From: DASYKT01 sp035995185
Lineage (GTDB): Bacteria > Acidobacteriota > Blastocatellia > Pyrinomonadales > Pyrinomonadaceae
NCBI GenBank assembly: GCA_035995185.1
Contig: DASYKT010000031.1
Coordinates: 310,001 to 374,000 of the forward strand
Direction: 5' to 3'
DNA length: 64,000 nucleotides
Below the pieces are notes generated by a model. The model did not search any database. It worked only from the letters and a program-made list of their open reading frames with translations, and was not told where the DNA came from. Both the position numbers and the translations under genes were made by a program. Positions 16,365 through 24,800 of the stretch are shown piece by piece; within the stretch, counting starts at the first letter, position 1; every line of letters starts with the position of its first letter.

Positions 16365-17063
16365 ATGAAAAATATCTCACATTTTTTAAGAATTTTAACG
16401 TTCGTCTGTTTGTTTCAATATAGTTTTTTGATTGCAATAGCTCAACAAATAAATGAACCAATATTAACTAATGCCGATGTAATCGAAATGGTTAAATCCG
16501 GTCTTTCGGACTCTGTTATAACTGCAAAAATTAAGAGATCCAAAGGTAATTTTGACACTACAACTGGTAGCTTAGCTAAGTTGAAAGAAGTTGGAGTATC
16601 TGACGCTATAGTAATCGCTATGATTGGAAACCCCGAAGCGGTTAAAGATGGAAAAAATATAATTTTGAATAACACTTTAATCGACATAAAAAATGTTATT
16701 GAGAAAAATCGAGTATTCGTGGATTGTGCCGATGACAAAGCTAAACAAGAAATTTTACAAATCTTAAATAGAAATGGCTTTTCAGTTGTTTCCGAATTAA
16801 GTGGGGCTGAATTATTAGTTAAGCTTACTTCTTCGAGCATTTCCAGGACAATGGGCATTGGTGGTTCCATAGTGATGACTAATACCGAAGAAGTTGAGAT
16901 GGGGAAACTGGCTGTTTATCTTTTAACAGAAAAAGAAGGAAAGCTTGTGTTCTCTAAAGAGAAGAGAACTACGTTCCCTGCTAAGTACTTATATACACAA
17001 GCTAAAAACTACATGGAGGATTTTATCGAAGCTCTTAGAAAAGCAGAGAAAAAGAAGAATTAA
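16365..17063 (+). CDS. Secreted hypothetical protein, AT-rich
   Basis: The 232 residues begin with a signal peptide (1-27, IAIAQQ). Residues about 33-90 form a helical module (LTNADVIEMVKSGLSDSVIT..IKRSKGNFDTT...LKEVGVSDAIVIAMI) that I know only as a recurrent domain in acidobacterial secreted proteins. The rest is alpha/beta without motifs. The DNA is visibly AT-richer than the flanking HAD and LarA-like genes, and the protein is Lys- and Ile-rich, which suggests later insertion into the cluster. The function is unknown. Confidence 0.65.
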   Translation: MKNISHFLRILTFVCLFQYSFLIAIAQQINEPILTNADVIEMVKSGLSDSVITAKIKRSKGNFDTTTGSLAKLKEVGVSDAIVIAMIGNPEAVKDGKNIILNNTLIDIKNVIEKNRVFVDCADDKAKQEILQILNRNGFSVVSELSGAELLVKLTSSSISRTMGIGGSIVMTNTEEVEMGKLAVYLLTEKEGKLVFSKEKRTTFPAKYLYTQAKNYMEDFIEALRKAEKKKN

Positions 17064-17071
17064 TTCACGAT

Positions 17072-17113
17072 TTTATGCCCTTCAACTACGCAGAAAAACA
17101 CAGGAATCAATCG
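17072..17113 (+). repeat. Degenerate duplicate of the LarA-like gene start
   Basis: tttatgcccttcaactacgc and the following agaaaaacacaggaatcaatc match 17451-17491, which is the start of the LarA-like gene, with one missing G and two substitutions. The missing base puts this ATG out of frame. The pair flanks the small gene at 17192-17437. Confidence 0.75.
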
Positions 17114-17191
17114 TAATTGCCCGCGCAATTATTTTGGCGGCTCTTGTCTGTATTTGAGATGGAATGAGGCAACCGTAAAAAATGAGTTGAG

Positions 17192-17437
17192 ATGAGCGAC
17201 AAACAAATATTTGAAGAATACTTTTGCCCGATATGTAAAAATCCGGCGGAAAAAGGCTGCCTGATGGGAAGCTACGATATTCAATCGATGCAGTGGTTTC
17301 CGGGTGAGCCATCGGTCTGGAAAAATATGCTTCCTTTGGGTGAAGAGATCGTGAAGTTCAACTTTTTCGACCTTAAGGGCCCTTATGTTACGGGCCTTCG
17401 CTGCAACAATTGCGAGAAGATAATTCTGGACATTTAG
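17192..17437 (+). CDS. Small zinc-ribbon-like protein (DUF6487-like)
   Basis: The 81 residues carry two cysteine pairs, CPICKNPAEKG near 12-15 and CNNCEKII near 72-75, separated by a beta-rich middle with PSVWKN, the pattern of small 'CPxC..EKGYL..W' zinc-binding proteins I associate with DUF6487. No clear Shine-Dalgarno is visible (ttgag lies 6 nt before the ATG). It lies between a degenerate and an intact copy of the LarA-like gene start, so it was probably brought in with that duplication. The role is unknown. Confidence 0.6.
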   Translation: MSDKQIFEEYFCPICKNPAEKGCLMGSYDIQSMQWFPGEPSVWKNMLPLGEEIVKFNFFDLKGPYVTGLRCNNCEKIILDI

Positions 17438-17453
17438 GATCAATTTTAACTTT

Positions 17454-19055
17454 ATGGCCCTTCAACTACGCAGAAAAACACACGAATCGATCATCTATAT
17501 CGACAAGGATTCCGCGCCGCGGATCATGCCATTTGGCGAAGATTTTATTCTCGAAGACATTCCGATCGGCACACGCGTGATCTATCCGAACCCGCCGATC
17601 AAGGGTTTGCCGAATCGCGAAGCGGCGATCCGCTACGCGGTGAATCATCCGCTGGAGATGGAGCCGCTCTATGCGCTGCTCGAGCCCGGGATGAAGATCA
17701 CCATCGCGATGGACGACATTTCGCTGCCGCTGCCGCCGATGGCGACGCCCGACATGCGCCAGTCGATGCTCGAAGTGGTGCTCGATATGTGCTACGCCAA
17801 TGGCGTGGACGATATTCATCTGATCATCGCCAATTCCCTGCACCGCAAAATGACGGAGTGGGAAATGAAACGCATGGTCGGCTCGAAAATTCACGGCGCT
17901 TTCTATCCCGACCGTTATTATAATCACGACGCCGAAGACGACGACGAACTGGTCACGCTGGGCCACACGCGCCACGACGAACCGCTGCGCATCAACCGCC
18001 GCTGTGCCGAAAGCGACCTGCTGATATATCTCAACATCAACCTGGTGCCGATGGACGGCGGGCACAAATCCGTCGCGGTAGGATTGTGCGATTATGAATC
18101 GCTGCGCGCTCATCACGAGCCGCAAACCATTCTGGATTCAGATAGTTACATGGATCCGCCGAAATCGGCACTGAACCACAAAGTCATCCGGCTGGGCAAA
18201 TTGGTCGATGAGCACGTGAAGGTTTTTCACATCGAAACGGCGCTCAATAACCGGATGTTTCCCGACGGTTATGACATCTTAACGCGCAACGAAGACGAGT
18301 TTTCTTTTATGGACCGGATGAAGTGGGAGGCGATGAAACGCACGTTTTCGAACCTGCCACGCGTGGCGCGGCGCAAGATGCTGCACGCGATCCCGGCTGC
18401 CTACGAACTCATTGCCTGCTACGCCGGCAAGACAGAACCGGTGCACGAAAAAATTCTCGAGAAAAATTACCAGCAATACGAAATTCCCGTCAAAGGCCAG
18501 TGCGATATTCTGATCACCGGCATTCCGGACATCTCGCCGTACAATGTTTACTCGACGCTCAACCCGCTGCTGGTACAGGTGATGGCGCTGGGCTATCACT
18601 TCAACATGTATCGCAACAAGCCGCTGCTGAGAAAAGGCGGCGTGATGATCGTGACGCACCCGTGCTTTGACGAATTCGATCACAATTTTCATCCGAGCTA
18701 TATCGAATTTTTCCACCGCCTGCTGCCGGAATCGCGCGACGCTTTTTACCTGCGCGAAAAATACGAACGCGAATTTGCCAGCAATCCCGCCTATGTGGAA
18801 ATGTACCGCCGCGGCAACGCCTATCACGGCGCGCACCCGTTCTTTATGTGGTACTGGGGCGAGAACGGCCGCCAGCACGTCGGCAAAGTGATCGCCGCCG
18901 GCGCGGAAAATGCGCACGTGCCGGAAATTTTAGGCTGGGACCGCGCGGATAATTTAACGGAAGCGATCGCCATGGCGCGCAGCTTCACCGGCAAAAACGC
19001 CGAAATAACCATGCTGCACCAGCCGATGATCGGGCTGTGCGCGGTGACGGATTAA
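17454..19055 (+). CDS. Lactate racemase-domain (LarA-like) protein
   Basis: The 533 residues are related to the LarA/DUF2088 nickel-pincer family. An N-terminal nucleotide-like part has the MKITIAMDDISLPLPPM block (about 83-99), where LarA has its DxxR region, and GGHKSVAVGL..LRAHHEP (about 202-224) matches the LarA stretch holding the cofactor-binding lysine and a catalytic histidine. It is about 100 residues longer than LarA. The cofactor genes larB, larC and larE are absent here. Lactate racemisation is only one activity of this superfamily, and the setting beside lipid-type genes suggests a different 2-hydroxyacid substrate or a non-racemase role. Confidence 0.75.
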   Translation: MALQLRRKTHESIIYIDKDSAPRIMPFGEDFILEDIPIGTRVIYPNPPIKGLPNREAAIRYAVNHPLEMEPLYALLEPGMKITIAMDDISLPLPPMATPDMRQSMLEVVLDMCYANGVDDIHLIIANSLHRKMTEWEMKRMVGSKIHGAFYPDRYYNHDAEDDDELVTLGHTRHDEPLRINRRCAESDLLIYLNINLVPMDGGHKSVAVGLCDYESLRAHHEPQTILDSDSYMDPPKSALNHKVIRLGKLVDEHVKVFHIETALNNRMFPDGYDILTRNEDEFSFMDRMKWEAMKRTFSNLPRVARRKMLHAIPAAYELIACYAGKTEPVHEKILEKNYQQYEIPVKGQCDILITGIPDISPYNVYSTLNPLLVQVMALGYHFNMYRNKPLLRKGGVMIVTHPCFDEFDHNFHPSYIEFFHRLLPESRDAFYLREKYEREFASNPAYVEMYRRGNAYHGAHPFFMWYWGENGRQHVGKVIAAGAENAHVPEILGWDRADNLTEAIAMARSFTGKNAEITMLHQPMIGLCAVTD

Positions 19056-19065
19056 GACTTTTATT

Positions 19066-20376
19066 ATGGATATTCCCGAAAACCGTTCTCCTGCTAGTTC
19101 TCCTTGGGAAAGGGAAATTGCCTACTCTGAACACATGACCAAATCGATGATTGGATGTGGTTGGATGATGGCAATATTAGTTGGTGTACCTGCAGCGATA
19201 GCGCTAATTATTTTTTTGAGTGAGGTTATACCTCATTTTTTCTCGCTCTTGAAAGGACAAGTAAAAAATGACGCTTTATTGGCTGCAATTTGCTCTGGAT
19301 TTACTTTGCTTTTTGGGACAGGTCTTTTTTATCTTCGTAAAAGTAAAAGAAAATTATATTCGATTCTTGAGATTGTATTCGCTATGGCGACGATATGGGT
19401 GGCCACTATTAAATTGGAAGTCCAAGGTGATCTTTCAGTATGGCTTGCTATTGGCGCATCGGCGTATCTTATGGTCAGGGGATTGGATAATTGGTATATA
19501 GCCTTAGAAGAAGATGCAAATAAAAGATTAATTTCATTACAAAGGAGTAAAAAAATGAACCCAGAAATGACCACTGAAATGGAAGCTTTGAAATCGAAAC
19601 TGCGCGCGACGTGGATCGCGGGTGATTTCGGCGAGATCGCAAGATCGATCGCCAAGGGCGGAGAGGAATTTGTCGAGAGATTAAATCTGACGCCGGGGAT
19701 GAAAGTTTTGGATGTTGCCTGCGGCACGGGCAATCTCGCGATCCCGGCGGCGCGTACGGGTGCAGATGTCACCGGCGTCGATATCGCTCCGAACCTGATT
19801 GACCAGGCGCGGGCCAATGCGGAAGCCGAAGGGTTGAATGCCAAATTCGAGGTCGGCGATGCCGAAGCGATGCCTTATGCCGACGGCGAATTTGACGTGG
19901 TAATGACGATGTTTGGCGCGATGTTTGCCCCGCGGCCGGATGTGACGGCGGGTGAACTGATACGCGTATGCAAGCCGGGCGGGCGCATCGCGATGGCCAA
20001 TTGGACGCCGGCCGCATTTACCGGCCAGATGTTCAAGACGAACGCCAAGTACGTTCCGCCGCCACTGGGAATGCCTTCGCCGCTGCTGTGGGCCGATGAA
20101 GCGGCCGTCCGCGAGCGGTTTGCGGAAGGCGTCAGCGATCTGCAGATGACACGGCGCGAGATCACCTTTACCTATCCTTTTGGCCCGGCCGAGGTGGTCG
20201 AGCATTTTCGTAAATATTTCGGCCCGACGCAAAAGTCATTCGAATCTCTGGACGACGCCGCGCAGGACGCGCTGCGAAAAGATCTGGTCGAACTCTGGAC
20301 CGAGCATAACCACGCCAACGACGGAACAACGGCTGTGACGTCGGAGTATCTTGAGGTTATTGCGGTTCGAGCGTGA
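19066..20376 (+). CDS. SAM methyltransferase with an in-frame AT-rich membrane extension
   Basis: The open frame codes for 436 residues in two unlike parts. Residues 1-163 are AT-rich DNA with four probable membrane helices (about 28-52, 67-85, 96-112 and 122-140). Residues 164-436 form a GC-richer class I methyltransferase with VLDVACGTGNLAIPAA (motif I, about 218-233), GVDIAPNLIDQA and FDVVMTMFGAMF. An internal ATG at 19555 has its own Shine-Dalgarno (aaaggag, 19541-19547) and starts the methyltransferase cleanly (MNPEMTTEMEALK), giving 273 residues. The enzyme resembles UbiE/SmtA-type small-molecule methyltransferases. Either two genes lost the stop between them, or both forms are made. 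Confidence 0.7.
   Translation: MDIPENRSPASSPWEREIAYSEHMTKSMIGCGWMMAILVGVPAAIALIIFLSEVIPHFFSLLKGQVKNDALLAAICSGFTLLFGTGLFYLRKSKRKLYSILEIVFAMATIWVATIKLEVQGDLSVWLAIGASAYLMVRGLDNWYIALEEDANKRLISLQRSKKMNPEMTTEMEALKSKLRATWIAGDFGEIARSIAKGGEEFVERLNLTPGMKVLDVACGTGNLAIPAARTGADVTGVDIAPNLIDQARANAEAEGLNAKFEVGDAEAMPYADGEFDVVMTMFGAMFAPRPDVTAGELIRVCKPGGRIAMANWTPAAFTGQMFKTNAKYVPPPLGMPSPLLWADEAAVRERFAEGVSDLQMTRREITFTYPFGPAEVVEHFRKYFGPTQKSFESLDDAAQDALRKDLVELWTEHNHANDGTTAVTSEYLEVIAVRA
19541..19557 (+). promoter_or_regulatory. Internal ribosome binding site and start of the methyltransferase
   Basis: aaaggag lies 7 nt before ATG 19555, exactly at the border between the AT-rich membrane part and the GC-richer methyltransferase part of the frame. 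This probably is the original start of the methyltransferase gene. Confidence 0.6.
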
Positions 20377-20404
20377 TTCCGGATTACAAGAAGCCGATAA
20401 AAAT

Positions 20405-20935
20405 ATGCGTAAAAAATGTCTCGCGATAATGTTGTTTTGTTTTTTCCTGGCGCTGGGCGGGCAAGTGTCAGCCCAGCCGAAGATGCCGTACAGAGATGCC
20501 GGCGCTTGTCCTTTTGAATGCTGTACCTATCGCGAATGGGTCGCAAATAAAGCTACTGTTTTGCGGACAAAAATGAGCGAAGGTTCGTCTATAGCGTTTA
20601 AGGTGAAGAAGGGTGAAAAAGTAAGAGGCGTAACGGGTGTCGTCATCACTACCCAGGCGGGCGTAGTAAAGGCGCTCGAAAATACCGTCATAGGTGAAAG
20701 CAAAATACGCCTCAAGGCGGGCGAATTAATATACCTTTTGACCTACACCGGCGAGGGATTTTATGAGACCTGGGTCAAAGGCAAGATCTTCTCCGATTCG
20801 TTCTACGACAACACCGCTTTGAAGCTGGTCAGCGAGCCAAAGTCCGTCTGGTGGGTAAAGATCAGAAATCGTAAAGGACAAATCGGCTGGACGAAACTGC
20901 CCGAAAATTTCGACAACAAAGATTCTTGCGGATGA
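20405..20935 (+). CDS. Secreted hypothetical protein, SH3-like
   Basis: Starting at ATG 20405 gives 176 residues with a clean signal peptide (1-23, VSAQ); the frame is open upstream but that part overlaps the methyltransferase end and looks non-coding. The mature part has CPFECC near the N-terminus, then beta-rich sequence ending in WWVKIRNRKGQIGWTKLPENF, which looks like the end of a bacterial SH3 domain. Such proteins often bind cell-wall components. There is no known role for this one. The gene begins 28 nt after the methyltransferase stop. Confidence 0.65.
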   Translation: MRKKCLAIMLFCFFLALGGQVSAQPKMPYRDAGACPFECCTYREWVANKATVLRTKMSEGSSIAFKVKKGEKVRGVTGVVITTQAGVVKALENTVIGESKIRLKAGELIYLLTYTGEGFYETWVKGKIFSDSFYDNTALKLVSEPKSVWWVKIRNRKGQIGWTKLPENFDNKDSCG

Positions 20936-21016
20936 GAAGGAACAGCTTGATAAGAGTGAATAAGTGATCAAAGAAGTCATCAACTTATCCGTTAAAGAAA
21001 AATAAGAGGCAACGTT

Positions 21017-21871
21017 ATGGATTTAAGTACGGCATTAACAATTTTAGGCGGGGCTATCGGTTCTAAAGAATTGTTAGCTAAGCTTCTCGGTCCCACTTCC
21101 GAGTACTTAGGTGATGAGCTGAAAACCTCTACGCAAAAAAGACTTAAAAATCTAAATAGAGTGTTTGAGAAATTTCAAAAAAGCTTGGGAACGAAAATAG
21201 AAGATTCCGCTGCTGTTCCTCCTAGAGTTCTGAAAGGCATTTTGAATGAAGGCTTTTTTTGCGATGATGAATTGATGGCTGACTACTTTGGGGGGGTGTT
21301 AGCTTCTTCTAGAACTGGGACTTCAAGAGACGATAGAGGGGTGTCATTTATCGCTTTAATCTCACGTTTAACAACTTATCAGATACGTTCCCACTTCGTT
21401 TTTTATCAAACTTTTAAAACCTTTTTCAATAATCGAACTGACTGCTATCTAACGCAAAGCAGTATTAGGTCTACATTAGGACTTTATATTCCTTTCGAAT
21501 CTTTTAAACAGTCATTAGATTTAGTTGATGGTGAAGATTTTCATCAACTTTTGCCTCATATAATGTTCGGTTTGGGTAGAGAAGAACTATTTGAACGTTT
21601 CAGGTATGGAACAAATGAAGAGACTAAAAGACTAGGAGGGGAGGGAATAATCTTTCATCCTTCAGTGCTAGGAACTGAGTTATTTCTCTGGGCTCATGGA
21701 AAGGGGGACCTTTCCGTTAATAAATTTCTAGATGCAGAAACAGAAATCCCAAATGACACTGGCATTGAGATTCCCAATGATGTCAAATCTATCGCGGCCG
21801 AAGAAGAAAAAAAACGAGCTGAAGAAAAAAAAGCAGCTGATATTGCGCGAAGGTTAAAACCTGAATTTTAA
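21017..21871 (+). CDS. DUF4393/Abi-alpha-like protein
   Basis: The 284 residues start with a Gly/Leu-rich amphipathic stretch (ALTILGGAIGSKELLAKLLG), followed by a helical body in which 'VPPRVLKGILNEG..DDELMADYFGGVLASS' matches the pattern of DUF4393 (Abi-alpha-like) proteins, one family of which is linked to abortive infection. The C-terminal tail is Lys/Glu/Ala coiled-coil-like (EEEKKRAEEKKAADIARR). The DNA is AT-rich compared with the neighbours. Its stop is one nucleotide before the ElbD-like start, so it lies inside that operon and could couple to it. The defence role is an inference from family only. Confidence 0.6.
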   Translation: MDLSTALTILGGAIGSKELLAKLLGPTSEYLGDELKTSTQKRLKNLNRVFEKFQKSLGTKIEDSAAVPPRVLKGILNEGFFCDDELMADYFGGVLASSRTGTSRDDRGVSFIALISRLTTYQIRSHFVFYQTFKTFFNNRTDCYLTQSSIRSTLGLYIPFESFKQSLDLVDGEDFHQLLPHIMFGLGREELFERFRYGTNEETKRLGGEGIIFHPSVLGTELFLWAHGKGDLSVNKFLDAETEIPNDTGIEIPNDVKSIAAEEEKKRAEEKKAADIARRLKPEF

Positions 21872-21872
21872 A

Positions 21873-24800
21873 ATGAAATTATCACCAACCGAAATCTTTA
21901 AAGGTAAAAACATTTTCTTTATCGGCGGAACCGGCTTTGTGGGCAAAGTGACGCTGTCGATGCTGCTGCATAATTTTCCCGACGTCGGGAAGGTGTATGT
22001 GGTGGTGCGCGCGCGCGACCAGCAGGAAACGCTTGCGCGTTTTTGGAACACGATCGTGCCTTCGCCGACCTTTGACCCGCTGCGCGAAAAACACGGTGAT
22101 AAATTCGAAGACTTTATCAAGGAAAAAGTGGTGCCGGTCAACGGCGACGTCGGCGACGACAACCTGGGAATTCCCGAAGACAAGGCAAATGAGATCACCA
22201 GCAAGCTCGATATCGTCATCAACTCCGCCGGAAACGTGACATTCAATCCCCCGCTCGAACACGCGCTGCGCACCAACGTGGTCGGCACCAATAACGTAAT
22301 TGCCTTTACAAAAAAAATGAAGCGGCCGTGCCTGATCCACGTTTCGACTTGTTTTGTGGCGGGCAAACGTTCGGGCGCGGTGTGGGAAAACGAGCCGGTC
22401 GTCGGGTATTTTCCGCGCCACGAAGAAATGCCGGGAGTAAAATTTTCGGTCGATCAGGAAGTTGAAGATTGCGCCAATATTTCCGCCCGCGCGCGCGAAG
22501 AAGCCAAGGACGCGATGCAGAACGCGAAGTTTCGCGAACTGGCCCGCGAACGCCTGGCCGAAGAAGGCCGCGACCCCGACGATGAAGACGCCATCAGCCT
22601 GGCCATCGCCCGCGAAAGAAAAATGTGGGTGCGCGAACGCACGACGGAGCTGGGCTCCGAACGCGCCGATTACTGGGGCTGGACAAATATTTATACTTAC
22701 ACAAAATCGCTGGGCGAACAGATAGTGGCAAAAGAAGACGGCATCATCAAAGCCATCGTGCGTCCGTCGATCGTGGAATCTTCGCACAGCTACCCGTTTC
22801 CCGGCTGGAACGAAGGCTTTACCACCACCGCTCCGCTGATCCTGATCGCGCTCAAGGGCCAGTCGCAGATACCGGTGAATGAAAAACTGGTGCTCGATAT
22901 TACGCCGGTCGATCTGGTCGCGGGAACGATGCTGGCGATCGCCGCCGAGGCGATGACCGCCACGCCAAAGCTCGTTTACCAGTCCTGCACGGGCGACTCT
23001 AACCCCAATGATATGAAGCGGATAGTGGAATTGGTCGGGCTCTACAAACGCAAGCATTTCAAAGATAAGGAAACGGGCAACAAAATTGTAAATCAGCTGA
23101 TAGCGCGCACGGAAAACAAGGCCCGCACGCAGGAAGCATACGAAAAATATTCGGCGCCTATGGCCAACAAACTGGCAAAACGCGCCTCGGGATTGCTTGA
23201 TAAATTCAATCCGAAATGGGGCGGCGGAAGGCTGGGAAATGTCGTCGACGGGATCAAAAAGAACGTCGAGGAAGTAGAACGCAGCACGCAGGAAACGATG
23301 AATGCGTTCTCGCTCTTTAAGCCTTTCATGATCGACAATGCGTATATCTTCCGGGCCGACAATGTGCGTGAATTGATGGCGCGCGTCAAAACTTCCGAGC
23401 AAAAACTCACGCCGTGGCAGCCTGAAAAACTCGACTGGTATCACTACTGGCTAAACGTTCATTTTCCGGGCCTGCGAAAATGGGTTTTGCCGACGCTGGA
23501 AGAGGAACTGCGGCTGCAGCCTAAACGCGCTTACACCTATCGCGACCTGATCGATCTTTTTGACACGACGACGAAACGTTTTGGCACCCGCGTGGCAATG
23601 CGCATAGAGCGGGACGGGAAAAAAGAACAATACACTTTCCAGGACGTGGGCGAACTAGCGAACCGCGCCGCAACGTTTTTTGTGCGCAACAAAATAGAGC
23701 ACGGCTCGCGCGTAATTCTTTTTAGCCACAATATGCCCGAATGGGGAATGACCTATTTCGGCATTATCAAAGCGGGCGCGACGGCCGTGCCGGTCGACCC
23801 GGCAAGCACGGTGGATGACATCGTGAGTTTTGTCCGCGCGGGCGAGGTTTCCGCCATCGTCATCAGCGACAAACTGCGGGAAGAAAATCCGGAGCTCGAA
23901 GACCGTTTGAAGGAAGAAAAACTGGATTGCAGGATCTGGGTTTTTGACGACGTTTTTGAAATGCTTTCCGAAGGCGAAGAAGCCAAACTGGCCGAAGAGC
24001 TTCCGGCCAAAGCAGCGCCCAACACCGTGGCCTCGCTGATCTTTACCAGCGGGACCACCGGCAACCCGAAAGCCGTAATGCTGACGCACCGCAACTTTAC
24101 CAATATGACCTCGATGCTCGGCTCGATCTTTGAGATGGGCCTCAACGACGGGGTGCTTTCGGTACTGCCGCTGCATCATACGTTCGAATTCTCGACCGGT
24201 TTCCTGACGCCTTTTTCCAACGGCACGCAGATCACATATCTCGAGGAACTGAGCGGCGAAGAACTCTCGCGCGCGATCAAGAACGGCCACGTGACGGGTA
24301 TGGTCGGCGTGCCGGCGCTCTGGGAGATGCTGCACCGCCGGATAAAAACACGCCTCCGCGACAACGGCTCATGGGTGGCGGAGATCGCCGACAACCTGAT
24401 CGAATTTAACGCCTGGCTGCGCGACAAAACTTTTCTCAACCTGGGACAGGTGATGTTCTTTCCCATCCACGAAGGAATGGGCGGACGCATTCGCTATCTT
24501 ATCTCGGGCGGCTCGGCGCTGAGTGAAAAGGTGCAGCGTGACCTGCACGGGCTCGGCTTTACCATTCTCGAAGGTTACGGGCTGACCGAAGCTTCGCCGG
24601 TGCTAACGGTAACGCGTCCGCAAAATAAAATGCTCGGCGGTTCGGTAGGCAAACCGCTGCCGGGCGTGCAGATCCGGATCGCCGAACCGGACGAAAACGG
24701 CGTGGGCGAAGTAATGGCGCGCGGGCAAAATATCATGCTCGGCTATTACAATAACGAAGAAGCGACCAAAGAGGTTTTGGAAGACCGGTGGCTCAGCACC

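Noticed and set aside
17454..19055. Complete lactate racemase operon
   Set aside because: larB, larC and larE are absent and the neighbours are not lactate-related.
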